Positions 27,483-39,850 of a stretch of DNA of 64,000 nucleotides are shown here, piece by piece (the first letter of the stretch is position 1; each line of letters opens with the position of its first letter). This stretch comes from Actinomyces ruminicola (GTDB lineage: Bacteria > Actinomycetota > Actinomycetes > Actinomycetales > Actinomycetaceae). The DNA lies in assembly GCF_900103885.1 (NCBI RefSeq), contig NZ_FNIM01000001.1:478138-542137 (forward strand). The letters are read 5' to 3'. Under the pieces are notes generated by a model. It saw only the letters and a program-made list of their open reading frames with translations, was not told where the DNA came from and searched no databases. A program made the position numbers and the translations under genes.

Positions 27483-28727
27483 TCACCTGCGCAGCCTGCG
27501 CTCGACGCGCCGTACCGCCCGCTCCACCGCGGCCTCCAGCCGGGCCGAGCGGCGAGCTTCGTCGGCCCACAGCAGCCCCTGTCCCACGGGGCGCACCGCC
27601 ACCAGTCGCCCACGATCCACCAGCAGCGGCCGGAACATGCCATTGCGCGCCGGACAGATCAGCAGCTCCCCGGCGGCGTCGGTCAAGCACAAGCGGTCCT
27701 TGTAGCCCACGTGCAGCTCATCGAAGGAGGGGAGGAACAGCGTGCGCACGACGGCGCGAGAGTGCTCCTCCAGCAGCGCGGGCAGATCTGCGCGCAGGTA
27801 GAGCACATCACGTCCGGGCGCCGCGGCCTCAGCGTCCAGCAGGCGCGCACGCCCGCGCAGCCCGCCCTCGGCTCGAGCCCGCACCAGTGGCACGCGGGCG
27901 GCGGCGGGATCGACCGGGTAGTCGGCCGCATGTGTGATCTCGACGGCGTCCTCCAGCGCCCGGGTGGACTGGGCGAGTGGCAGCGTGGTCCACCGGGCCA
28001 GGTCGGCCGCGCTCACGGGCCCATGACTGGTGGCGTACCGGCGGGCGATCTCCGCCAGCGCGGCGCGGTGGCCAGGCACGCCCTTAGCCCCGCCGCCGGT
28101 GCCGCCGGGACCGGTCTCGGCAGCGGGCAGGGGGCGGGCGTCCATGATCAGGTGCTCGTTGCCGCGCCTGGGCCCCTGCACCAGCACGCCCTCGCGCTGC
28201 AGCCGCACCAGCAGGTAGCGCCGTCGCCCCGAACCGTTGGTGAAGGAGTCCGGCCCCTCCGCGGCGTCCAGCAGGCCCGCCTCCTGCCAGGCCTCGATCA
28301 GCCGCGAGCGGGCCACCGGCCCCTCCCGGTCTATGAGTGCCAAGGCGGTATCGGCTGCCCGCTCCGCAGCGGCGTCGTCGACGCCGAGGTGCTCCGCGGC
28401 GCGGCGGGTCCAGACCTCGGAGCGGTGCTTGAGGGCCACCCGCAACCAGTGGTGGTCGGCCGCGGTGGTGATGTGCACCGTGCCGCGCATGGGCCAGGAG
28501 CGCACCAGGCGGCCGGCGGCGAAGGCGGCGTCGACGTCGGAGCCGGTGGCGCCCTCGGCGCGGAGGATCAGCGCGTGCGGCACCGCCGAGGGCTGCTGGC
28601 CCTGCACGGCCAGTTGACGGCGCACCGCCTCCTCGACGTCAGGGGCGGAAGTGGCGGGCACGAGTCCCTGGGCGAGGATGCGCAGGTAGGACAGCTCACG
28701 CGGGGCGGCAAGGCGGGCGGCGGGCAT
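27483..28727 (-). CDS. Winged-helix DNA-binding domain protein (AlkZ/YcaQ-type, HTH_42)
   Basis: 414 residues. The HTH_42 fold is recognised by the N-terminal LSYLRILAQGL and AVQGQQPSA, the central LVRSWPMRGTVHITTAADHHWL, GPVSAADLARWTTLPLAQSTRAL and the C-terminal FLPSFDELHVGYKDR with NGMFRPLLVDRGRLV. In AlkZ-like glycosylases a QxQ or QxD motif near the N-terminus is catalytic; VQGQ fits that position. A role in DNA-adduct repair is inferred. Followed upstream by nucS, another repair gene. Confidence 0.82.
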   Translation of the reverse strand: MPAARLAAPRELSYLRILAQGLVPATSAPDVEEAVRRQLAVQGQQPSAVPHALILRAEGATGSDVDAAFAAGRLVRSWPMRGTVHITTAADHHWLRVALKHRSEVWTRRAAEHLGVDDAAAERAADTALALIDREGPVARSRLIEAWQEAGLLDAAEGPDSFTNGSGRRRYLLVRLQREGVLVQGPRRGNEHLIMDARPLPAAETGPGGTGGGAKGVPGHRAALAEIARRYATSHGPVSAADLARWTTLPLAQSTRALEDAVEITHAADYPVDPAAARVPLVRARAEGGLRGRARLLDAEAAAPGRDVLYLRADLPALLEEHSRAVVRTLFLPSFDELHVGYKDRLCLTDAAGELLICPARNGMFRPLLVDRGRLVAVRPVGQGLLWADEARRSARLEAAVERAVRRVERRLRR

Positions 28728-28733
28728 GGGCAG

Positions 28734-28739
28734 ATGCTA
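28734..28739 (-). promoter_or_regulatory. -10 box (TAGCAT) six bases before the AlkZ-like start
   Basis: Sense-strand TAGCAT, then six bases, then ATG at 28727; no Shine-Dalgarno. Leaderless start, so this gene likely has its own promoter despite following nucS. Confidence 0.5.
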
Positions 28740-28834
28740 TGCGGTGCGTCGGACAGGCCGAAGCGGGCGCGCCTCGACTCCGGCGCCGGATCCACGGCGC
28801 GGGTCGGGGCGCGGCAGCATGACTCGCCGGCGGC

Positions 28835-29530
28835 TCAGAAGAGCCGGGAGGAGGGATCGTCCAGGCCGCGCATGGCGTCGTAGTCCAGCACCACGCAGCG
28901 GATGCCGCGGTCCTCGGCCAGCACGCGCGCCTGCGGCTTGATCTGCTGGGCGGCGAACACCCCGCGCACCGGGGTCAGCAGGGGATCCCGATCGAGCATG
29001 TCCAGGTAGCGGGTCAGCTGCTCGACGCCGTCGATGCCGCCCACGCGCTTGACCTCGACGGCCACGGCGGCACCGGCGGCGTCGCGCACCAGCAGGTCGA
29101 CCGGGCCGATCGGGGTGGGGTACTCGCGGCGCACCAGGCGAAAGCCGGGGCCGAGCACCTCCACCTGCTCGGCGAGCAGTTCCTGCAGGTGGGCCTCCAC
29201 GCCGTCCTTGCTCAGTCCGGGGTCGAGGCCGAGCTCCACACTGGTGTCGGAGACGATCTCGAACAGACGGATGACCAGGCGGTCTTCGCTCTTGGCGGCG
29301 ATGACCTCCCAGCGAGCGGTGACGCCGGCCTCGGCGTCCTCGTCGTCGGGGGCCACCTCGGCCAGGCGCGCGGGCGGGCTCATCCAGTTCAGCGGCTTGT
29401 AGGAGCCGCCGTCGGAGTGGACCAGCACCGAGCCGTCGGCCTTGACCATGATCAGGCGGGTGGCCCGGGGCAGGTGGGCGTCCAGACGGCCGGAGTAGTC
29501 CACGGAGCAGGAAGCGATCACAACGCGCAC
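28835..29530 (-). CDS. nucS: Mismatch-specific endonuclease NucS
   Basis: 231-residue EndoMS/NucS, the actinobacterial and archaeal enzyme of noncanonical mismatch repair. N-terminal dimerisation domain ([26 protein letters not shown]) and C-terminal nuclease with [11 protein letters not shown] and [20 protein letters not shown] (Asp and ExK catalytic residues). It ends in the short hydrophobic tail SSRLF, as in family members that bind the sliding clamp. GTG start with a TAGGCT box six bases upstream. Commonly follows atpC-DUF2550 in actinobacteria; here an accessory block intervenes. Confidence 0.95.
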   Translation of the reverse strand: MRVVIASCSVDYSGRLDAHLPRATRLIMVKADGSVLVHSDGGSYKPLNWMSPPARLAEVAPDDEDAEAGVTARWEVIAAKSEDRLVIRLFEIVSDTSVELGLDPGLSKDGVEAHLQELLAEQVEVLGPGFRLVRREYPTPIGPVDLLVRDAAGAAVAVEVKRVGGIDGVEQLTRYLDMLDRDPLLTPVRGVFAAQQIKPQARVLAEDRGIRCVVLDYDAMRGLDDPSSRLF

Positions 29531-29536
29531 CCGGGC

Positions 29537-29542
29537 AGCCTA
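29537..29542 (-). promoter_or_regulatory. -10 box (TAGGCT) six bases before the nucS GTG
   Basis: Leaderless spacing as at other genes here. No -35 match is visible at 17 bases; a tandem repeat array begins about 40 bases upstream of the -10. Confidence 0.5.
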
Positions 29543-29583
29543 CCGGCTCTCCGCCTCCCCAGCGCGCCGACCTTCCCCTCCTC

Positions 29584-29715
29584 ATCGAGGTCGGTCGACG
29601 TTACCATCGAGATCGGTCGCAATAACCGTCGAGATCGGTCGAAATGGCCCGCCGAGAACGGCACCAACAACACGCCCGGACCGGCGACGACGCACCGAGA
29701 CCGGCCGACGCAACG
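29584..29715 (+). repeat. Tandem repeat array A: six 22-bp units upstream of nucS
   Basis: Units start at 29584, 29606, 29628, 29650, 29672 and 29694 in strict 22-base register. The first three are well conserved (core CGAGATCGGTCG, then NNNTNACC); units four to six are degenerate but stay in register (for example CGAGAACGG, CGAGACCGGCCG). The array fills the gap between the nucS promoter and the end of the TetR gene. Related to the arrays at 34802, 42531, 58167 and 63320. Confidence 0.85.
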
Positions 29716-29727
29716 CACCGCAGAAGC

Positions 29728-30459
29728 TCAGTTCACCCCACCCGCGGACGCCGCCGCCCCGTACATCAACTCCTCCAACTCGGCGACGGCGCGGTCGACC
29801 ACTTCGAGCACCTCGGGCAGCAGCCGCTCGCACTGGGACCGGTCCGGGGCCGCAGCGGGCTCCAGCAGCACGCGCACGGTGCGACTGAGCGCGGCATCCG
29901 GGTCGGTTACCGTTGAATCGGTACGCTCCGCCACCTTGCCAATGACGAACCCGGTCATCACGGCGTTGAAGACGTAAGCCTGCTCATGCGCGTCGACGTC
30001 GTCGCGCATGAGTCCGTCCCGCCGCAACAGGGGCAGCACGCGCAGGCACAACTCCAGCGGCATGGACCGGTCAAGCGTCTCGCGGGAGTCGCGGTGCGCG
30101 GTGAGAATCCGCCGCAGGTACACATTGGAGACGATGAGTTCAACCAGCTCGTGCCGCCACGAGCGCAGCAGCAGCACCGCCAACCGCGACAGGCGCAGCT
30201 GCTCGGGGTCCCGCACCACCTCGGCGCGCACGGAGCCGATCCATGCCACCAGCTCATGGGCGAGCAGCGCCAGCAGCAACTCCTCCTTGCTGGGCCAGTA
30301 CAGGTAAGCGGTCCCCTTGCCGACGCCGGCCGCCCGGGCGATCTCGGCAACGGTGGTCTTCTGGGGACCATGGCGAGCGACAAGCTCCGCGGCGGCGGTG
30401 AGGATCCGCTCGGGAAGGGCGGAGACCGCCGCCCCGGAGGCGTGCCCAGGCTTGCGCAT
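29728..30459 (-). CDS. TetR family transcriptional regulator
   Basis: 243 residues. HTH: RILTAAAELVARHGPQKTTV, AEIARAAGVGKGTAYLYWPS and KEELLLALL; a long helical effector domain follows. Transcribed in the same direction and immediately after the glycosyltransferase gene (18-base gap), with its own TATGAT box six bases before the ATG. Likely controls the glycosyltransferase/phosphotransferase-like operon. Confidence 0.9.
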   Translation of the reverse strand: MRKPGHASGAAVSALPERILTAAAELVARHGPQKTTVAEIARAAGVGKGTAYLYWPSKEELLLALLAHELVAWIGSVRAEVVRDPEQLRLSRLAVLLLRSWRHELVELIVSNVYLRRILTAHRDSRETLDRSMPLELCLRVLPLLRRDGLMRDDVDAHEQAYVFNAVMTGFVIGKVAERTDSTVTDPDAALSRTVRVLLEPAAAPDRSQCERLLPEVLEVVDRAVAELEELMYGAAASAGGVN

Positions 30460-30465
30460 GGGAGC

Positions 30466-30471
30466 ATCATA
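30466..30471 (-). promoter_or_regulatory. -10 box (TATGAT) six bases before the TetR start
   Basis: Five of six consensus bases on the sense strand, six bases before ATG 30459; overlaps the end of the glycosyltransferase operon. Leaderless. Confidence 0.55.
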
Positions 30472-30477
30472 TTGCGG

Positions 30478-31782
30478 TCAATGACTCCGGCCGTCCGGGA
30501 TCAGCTCGGAGATCGCAGCCGCGGCGGCGGCCGGCCCATCAATCGACCGCAGCTCGAGCGCCATCCGTTCGGCCCGCGCGCCCAGGCGCCGGTCAATGAG
30601 CGCGTCGGCCACGAGCGCGGGCCAATCGACGTCGGCCGCCTCCCGGCGTCGAACCATGAGCGCCGAGCCATAGTCGACGCAGCGCTGGATATTGAAGCGC
30701 TGCTCGAGCTGAAGCGGGATGCCAATGAAGGGCCACCCCTGCACACTGCTGGTCTGCACGGTCCCCTCCCCGCCGTGGGTGATGGCCAGGTCGACGGCGC
30801 CGCCGAGGCGGTCCGCGGGCAGGCGCCCGGTCACGTGGACATTCGCAGGCAGTACCGCCAGGTCGGCTGAGTCCAGGTGCTCGCGGACCGGGGCGAGAAC
30901 CTGACAGGGGGCGTGCGCGAGACGAGGCAGCACGTCGAGTACCAGTTGCCGTCCCCCAGACGAGCCCACCGCGAAGTAGACAACCGGTTCACCACGGGAT
31001 GCCAACTCATTCACCAGCGGGGGAACTGGCCCGGGCAGACTGGCATAGACCGGCCCGACCACCCGATGACCGGGCGGCATCTCCACCCAGGACGGAAGCA
31101 GATGCGCCGCAGTGGTGATCAGGTTGAGGTCCGCAGTAAAGAAGCGGACCAGATCCTCATCAAGATGGACCCCATTGGCCTTGGCGATCCGCCGGAACGA
31201 TCCCGGCGGGCTAACATGTCGGTGGAGCTTCGTCAAGGCTCGTGCGACCAGATCGTCAACGGCCCGCTGCGCGGGGGTGGTGCGCGCGAGGACGCCGGTG
31301 GCGGACGAGTCGCGCACCGCTTGCAAGTGTGCCAGGGAGTAGGCGAAGGGACGGACGAAGACCAGCGGGACTCCTTCGGCCCGTGCGGAGATGAACTGGC
31401 TGAGCGTGGCACCTATGACGACCGCAGACGGACGGAGCTCGCGTATGAGCGACCGCTCGGAGGCGACCCTGCCGGCGAGCATCTCGTCGGTGAAGGGGTT
31501 ACGCAGTGCGCGTCCCTGATCCAGGGCGAGAAGCGCCTGCGCATCAGCGTCATCGAGGCGGGGGCTCAGGAGGCGGTACTCGAATCCGGCCTCCTCAATG
31601 ATCTCCCGATTGCGGTCGGAGTATCCGGCGAACACACATTCAATGTCGGGCGGCAGGCGCCGGGCGATTGTGACTCCCCGAGTCACCTCGGCGACGTTGA
31701 AGTTCTCTGGGGCGAACAGGACCCGGGCCCGCCGCCGCCCCGACACCGCCCGCCGGGTGTCAGCCGAGGTCGCCATTGTCAT
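30478..31782 (-). CDS. GT1-family glycosyltransferase (UGT/macrolide type)
   Basis: 434 residues, GT-B fold. The N-terminal acceptor domain starts RVLFAPENFNVAEVTRGVTI; the C-terminal nucleotide-sugar domain carries PVVYFAVGSSGG and the donor motif DLAITHGGEGTVQTSSVQG with PFIGIPLQLEQRFN. This is the MGT/UGT pattern that glycosylates small hydrophobic acceptors, including antibiotics. Start overlaps the preceding phosphotransferase-like gene by 23 bases; a second ATG at 31776 is possible. Base composition is somewhat less GC-rich than neighbours, suggesting transfer. Confidence 0.88.
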   Translation of the reverse strand: MTMATSADTRRAVSGRRRARVLFAPENFNVAEVTRGVTIARRLPPDIECVFAGYSDRNREIIEEAGFEYRLLSPRLDDADAQALLALDQGRALRNPFTDEMLAGRVASERSLIRELRPSAVVIGATLSQFISARAEGVPLVFVRPFAYSLAHLQAVRDSSATGVLARTTPAQRAVDDLVARALTKLHRHVSPPGSFRRIAKANGVHLDEDLVRFFTADLNLITTAAHLLPSWVEMPPGHRVVGPVYASLPGPVPPLVNELASRGEPVVYFAVGSSGGRQLVLDVLPRLAHAPCQVLAPVREHLDSADLAVLPANVHVTGRLPADRLGGAVDLAITHGGEGTVQTSSVQGWPFIGIPLQLEQRFNIQRCVDYGSALMVRRREAADVDWPALVADALIDRRLGARAERMALELRSIDGPAAAAAAISELIPDGRSH

Positions 31783-34348
31783 CCCCCATCGATTCGGCAG
31801 CCATCACAGACGGATCGCCCATCGCCGATATCCGCATGACCACACCGACCGAGCCGTCCACCTCAATCAGATCGCCGTCGCGAATCCGCGCAGTGGCGCC
31901 GTCGGCTCCGAGCACTGCGGGTATGCCGTACTCCCGGGCGACGATCGCGGCGTGCGACAGCGGCCCGCCCGCATCGGCGACGACGCCGGCGGCAAGGGAG
32001 AACAGCGGGGTCCACGACGGGTCGGTGAATGGGCACACCAGCACCTCCCCGGCACTCAGGCGCCCGAAGTCCCGCGGCCCTAGGATCACCCGTGCCCGCC
32101 CGCGGGCCCGGCCGGCGGCGGACGGGAGCCCGCGCAGCGCCGACTCGCCTGCGGGGCCGCCTTGGTCCGAGACACCCCGGTCCGAGCCTCCGCTTACGGT
32201 GCCACAGCTGCGCCGCCAAGCCTCCTCGGCCTGCGCGCGGGCGTCTCTGCGCCGGTCGACCAGGCGCGTCAGCTCCGCGCCCGCCGGATGGCTCAAGGCC
32301 CGGCGTACCTCGGCGTCGTAGAGCAAGACCACATCCTCCGCGCTCTCCAGCAGGCCGCGGACCGCCAGCCGGTCAGCGATCTCATCCATGATCCGGCGGG
32401 CCTGCAAGAAGAACTCCTCGATCAGGTAGAGGGTCCCCTCGCGCCCGACGTGCAGGGCGCGCTGCCGCGCTACGGACCGGTACCAGCGGCGGCGCAGCGG
32501 CGCGGGCAGCCGGGCCGCCACCTCTTGCACCACGTCGCGCGGGGATGACGGTCCCTGCGCCCGTCCGCGGGGCGCAGCGGCTGCCCCACGCAGTTGTGCC
32601 GCAATGATCCCCATCAGGTCCTCTGGGCGCTCGCGCCACGACCTGGCGGAGAAGGCCAGGTAGGGCGATCCGGCGCGAGCACCGTACTCATCCAGGAACT
32701 GGTGCAGCTCGGCGTGAAACCGGTGTCCCGCAGGCGTGGCGGCGAGCTCGTCCAGGAAAGGCTCCGGCCCGTCCGCAAGCAGCGTCCGCTCCAGCCCGAG
32801 CGCGCACACCCGCTCGGCCAGGCGCGCGGTCCCGGCGTTAGCCGCCGCGGTCACGTAAGACAGATCCCGGTAGAAGTCCTCCTCCCGCACGCCACGGCCC
32901 AGACCGGCCGTCGCCGCCAGCCCCATGGTGGCAGCACGATTCAAGGCGAGCGGCAAGAGATAATGGCGGTAGCGGTCGTGCAGGACGTGAGCGGCCGCGT
33001 CGATCACCTCATCCAGGAGCCGGAGGAGGGCGGCGGAGTCGGCCTCGGCGCGGCGATCAACACGCCGCGTGAGGCGATCCAGCCGCCTGCGCATGGCGGC
33101 CTCCTCCTGCGGCCAAAGGGCGGGATCGTGGCGGATGCTGCGCGCGACGACGGCGGGCAGGCGCGTGAGCCACCCCGGATGCTGCGACGGCAGAGCGGGG
33201 TGCAGGCGGATGGCGCCGTCGGCGTCGCCTCGGAGCAGTGCCTGCGGGGCTGGAGGATTCAGGCCGGCGCGCGACAGCAGCGCCGTCACGGCCTCGACGA
33301 GGCGGCGCGCAGCACCCAAATCAAGCGGATAGGGGCAAGGCAAGTGCTCGGCGACGTCGGCGCGGATCAGGTCTTCCGCGCGGGCGCGCATTGAACGCGC
33401 TGCGGCATGCGGGGAGGCGTCATCGCCCAGGTCGGTCCGGCGAGTGGAGTCGGCCCGGTCGGACCCGCCGACGCCGGCCGTGACGGGCCTGGACTGAAGC
33501 AGCACGACGTCGCCGTCGCACAGCGCCCACTCGACATCCTGCGCGCACCCGTAGTACTCCTCCAAGCGCATGCCGACCTCCAGCAGGCGCAGCAGCTGGT
33601 CTTCGTTGAGGCACAGCCGCTCGCGCTCGGTCGGCGATACTTCGGTCGCGACGACGCCATGCGGGGTCAGATCCAGCCGCGTCGCCTTCGCGCCCAACTC
33701 CAGGCTGAGCACCTGCGGCGGGGTTTGGCGCAGCCGAAATATGTCGGGCACCACTAGCCCGGAGACCACACTCTCCCCCAGCCCATACGACGCACTCACC
33801 ACCGCCGCGTCCTCCGCCCCGGAGACCGGGTCACGCGTGAACAGCACCCCCGAGACCTCGGGCTCTACCATTCGCTGGACGATGACAGCGAGGGGTGCCG
33901 CTTGTGGAATCTCCCGCCGGTGACGGTACTCGGTCGCCCGCTCGCTGAAGGCGGAGGCCCAGCAGGCGCGCACGGCGTCGAGCAGCGCGAATTGATCTGA
34001 GACGCCCAGGACAGTTTCGTGCTGCCCCGCCAGGCTGATGCTGCGGCCGTCCTCATCCGCCCCCGAGGAGCGCACCGCGACTGCGGGCCGTCCCAGGCGG
34101 TCATAGGCGTCGAGCAGCGCGGACTCAAGCCCGGGCGGAAACGGAAACGGTTCGGAGCCGCGCACACCCACTTCCCGAGTGCGCGTCCGCGCGCCGGCGA
34201 GGAACGCCTTGGTGGTGATACAGAAGCCGTCGGGGACGGGCAGGCCCAGTGCGCGACACCGCGCCAGGGAGGCACCCTTGCCACCCGTCCGGGAGCGATC
34301 GGCGGCATCAGCGTCGTCAAGCCAGAGAATCAAGGGGACTCCGTTCAT
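31760..34348 (-). CDS. Rifampin-phosphotransferase-like PEP-synthase-family protein
   Basis: 862 residues. N-terminal ATP-binding domain like pyruvate phosphate dikinase/PEP synthase (TGGKGASLARC at 22-32, AVRSSGADEDGRSISLAGQH, MVEPEVSGVLFTRDPVSG, WALCDGDVVLLQSRP), a long central helical domain (about 320-750), and a C-terminal swivelling phosphohistidine domain GGPLSHAAIVAREYGIPAVL with His at about 799. The C-terminal PEP-binding barrel of true PEP synthases is absent. This order and length match rifampin phosphotransferases. Substrate is inferred only. ATG at 34348 follows the promoter at 34379-34407; TTG at 34402 lies inside it. Confidence 0.85.
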   Translation of the reverse strand: MNGVPLILWLDDADAADRSRTGGKGASLARCRALGLPVPDGFCITTKAFLAGARTRTREVGVRGSEPFPFPPGLESALLDAYDRLGRPAVAVRSSGADEDGRSISLAGQHETVLGVSDQFALLDAVRACWASAFSERATEYRHRREIPQAAPLAVIVQRMVEPEVSGVLFTRDPVSGAEDAAVVSASYGLGESVVSGLVVPDIFRLRQTPPQVLSLELGAKATRLDLTPHGVVATEVSPTERERLCLNEDQLLRLLEVGMRLEEYYGCAQDVEWALCDGDVVLLQSRPVTAGVGGSDRADSTRRTDLGDDASPHAAARSMRARAEDLIRADVAEHLPCPYPLDLGAARRLVEAVTALLSRAGLNPPAPQALLRGDADGAIRLHPALPSQHPGWLTRLPAVVARSIRHDPALWPQEEAAMRRRLDRLTRRVDRRAEADSAALLRLLDEVIDAAAHVLHDRYRHYLLPLALNRAATMGLAATAGLGRGVREEDFYRDLSYVTAAANAGTARLAERVCALGLERTLLADGPEPFLDELAATPAGHRFHAELHQFLDEYGARAGSPYLAFSARSWRERPEDLMGIIAAQLRGAAAAPRGRAQGPSSPRDVVQEVAARLPAPLRRRWYRSVARQRALHVGREGTLYLIEEFFLQARRIMDEIADRLAVRGLLESAEDVVLLYDAEVRRALSHPAGAELTRLVDRRRDARAQAEEAWRRSCGTVSGGSDRGVSDQGGPAGESALRGLPSAAGRARGRARVILGPRDFGRLSAGEVLVCPFTDPSWTPLFSLAAGVVADAGGPLSHAAIVAREYGIPAVLGADGATARIRDGDLIEVDGSVGVVMRISAMGDPSVMAAESMGDDNGDLG

Positions 34349-34378
34349 GAACTGCGGAGGGGCGTGTACCACACACCA

Positions 34379-34414
34379 ATCATGACTAACTGACCAAATC
34401 AAGTCAAATGGTCA
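34379..34414 (-). promoter_or_regulatory. Promoter and inverted-repeat operator of the phosphotransferase-glycosyltransferase operon
   Basis: Sense strand TTGACT (plus 34402-34407), 17-base spacer, CATGAT (plus 34379-34384). The inverted repeat TGACCA (34391-34396) / TGGTCA (34409-34414) straddles the -35 and is centred at 34402.5. Size and symmetry fit a TetR-type site, probably for the regulator at 29728-30459. Confidence 0.6.
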
Positions 34415-34801
34415 GCAAAGGCGTCGGAAGTCATGCGCTCTTCGAGTTTGCGGGTGTGATTGCTGGGTGGGGCTGTTCGGGCGGTGCGTGTAGTCGGGAC
34501 GGCGGGCCATGACGGCGTCGCAGGCCCGCCGACAACGCGGGGCGAACCACCAGCACGCGGGGCAGCCGCCCAAGACGCCCTTCACAGCAGCGTGCTCGAC
34601 GGTCTTCCACCGTCCTGACGGGTAGGCCCGCGTCCTCGAAGGCTCCCGCCACCACAGCAGCCAGTAGCAGACGCCCCGACAGCGGCGGCCTCCCGCCACC
34701 GGTAGAACTCACCCACCAAGGCTCCACAGACCACACAGCCCCCACACCCGACTGCCAGAACCGGAAGCACCACTTATGCTCGCCCAGGTCTCGCAGACCA
34801 C
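34415..34801. other. Gene-free segment of unclear origin
   Basis: About 390 bases with no convincing gene. A minus-strand reading frame (34431-34745) has odd composition and no recognisable domain. An 8-bp inverted repeat GGCGGGCC / GGCCCGCC (34501-34508 / 34523-34530) could form a hairpin. It may be decayed sequence at the edge of the inserted block. Confidence 0.5.
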
Positions 34802-34862
34802 TTCGACCGATCTCGGCACGTAGCTTCTACCGATCTCGACGGTTATATCTACCGATCTCGGC
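34802..34862 (-). repeat. Tandem repeat array B: three units in inverted orientation
   Basis: Cores ACCGATCTC at 34806, 34829 and 34851 (spacings 23 and 22). Read on the minus strand the units open with GAGATCGGT and continue AGATATAACC or AGAAGCTACGT. It lies just downstream of the DUF2550 stop, in opposite orientation to array A at 29584. Confidence 0.85.
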
Positions 34863-34892
34863 GAGGGGCGGCAGAGCGGCAGCGGCCTGCGG

Positions 34893-35294
34893 CTAGAAGA
34901 GCGTGGGCTGGGAGGGGGCGGCGGACTCGATCCAGGCGACCAGGGCGGAGTGCGAGTCCTCGACCATGGCCAGCTCGAAGTCCTCGCCGCGGTAGCGGCA
35001 GTGCACATCGACGACCCGCCCGCCCTGGCCGCGCCGGTGCACCGGCCCGAGCTCGAGGTCGTCACGCCTGAAGCGACGACGGCGACGCAGGCCGAGGGAG
35101 ACGAGTCGGTGCCACTCCAGCTCGTCATAGCCGAATACCGCAATGCCGCTGATCCAGTGCCGACTGCCCGCCGGACGCAACGCGCATTCGAAAGAGCCGA
35201 CCCGCCCGGCCAGATATCGCAGCCGTAGCAGGAATCCTCCGGTGAGGGCAATGACCACTAGCGCCACGGCGACGACCATCTCCCACACCGGCAT
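34893..35294 (-). CDS. DUF2550 domain protein
   Basis: 133-residue single-pass membrane protein: one N-terminal TM helix (VVAVALVVIALTGGFLLRLR), then SFECALRP and YDELEWHRLVSLGLRRRRRF, the DUF2550 pattern. It typically follows atpC in actinobacteria, as here (8-base gap). Function unknown. Confidence 0.88.
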   Translation of the reverse strand: MPVWEMVVAVALVVIALTGGFLLRLRYLAGRVGSFECALRPAGSRHWISGIAVFGYDELEWHRLVSLGLRRRRRFRRDDLELGPVHRRGQGGRVVDVHCRYRGEDFELAMVEDSHSALVAWIESAAPSQPTLF

Positions 35295-35302
35295 GCCCTC
35301 CC

Positions 35303-35650
35303 TCAGTCCCGCATGCCCACGCCGGGTATGACGATGGTCTCGGCGAGAACGTCACTTACGGTGACGGCGGAGTCGGTCACCTCCGCGCCGGCGGCGTCGG
35401 CCGCCACGGTGACCACGTCGCCGTAGACGGAGCAGAAGCCGCCGGCCACGGGAATGCTGACCGCCTCGCCCTCGGTCGGGGTGATGCGCACGTTGCCGCG
35501 CCCGAGCACAGCCAGGATCGGCTGCCGCCCGGGCAGCACGCCGAGCTCGCCGTCGGGCAGCGGGACCGAGACCCGGGCGGCGGTGCCGACCCAGGCCTCG
35601 CCCCCGTAGCGGGAGACCACCTCCACGCTCAGACTGCGCTCGCCGGGCAT
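35303..35650 (-). CDS. atpC: ATP synthase epsilon subunit
   Basis: 115-residue epsilon subunit of F1 with a beta-sandwich domain (SLSVEVVSRYGG, LPDGELGVLPGRQPILAVLG, GGFCSVYGDVVTVAAD). The helical hairpin of longer epsilon subunits is missing, as often in actinobacteria. ATG at 35650, one base after the atpD stop. Confidence 0.95.
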   Translation of the reverse strand: MPGERSLSVEVVSRYGGEAWVGTAARVSVPLPDGELGVLPGRQPILAVLGRGNVRITPTEGEAVSIPVAGGFCSVYGDVVTVAADAAGAEVTDSAVTVSDVLAETIVIPGVGMRD

Positions 35651-35651
35651 G

Positions 35652-39765
<4,114 letters not shown>

Positions 39766-39850
39766 CTGTCGTCTCCTTCGCTGTGGCTTGCTGCATTGTC
39801 GCAGCTGTTCGTTTGGCTTGTGTGGGCGGCACCCGTATCCGCGGGCCGCG

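Noticed and set aside
29584-29715. CRISPR array
   Set aside because: Units are contiguous 22-mers without unique spacers, and no cas genes are present.
31760-34348. Phosphoenolpyruvate synthase (ppsA)
   Set aside because: The C-terminal PEP-binding barrel is missing and the phosphohistidine domain is at the C-terminus rather than the middle.
34431-34745. Minus-strand reading frame of 104 codons
   Set aside because: No recognisable domain or ribosome binding site, Arg/Pro-rich mirror-like composition, overlaps other equally open frames.
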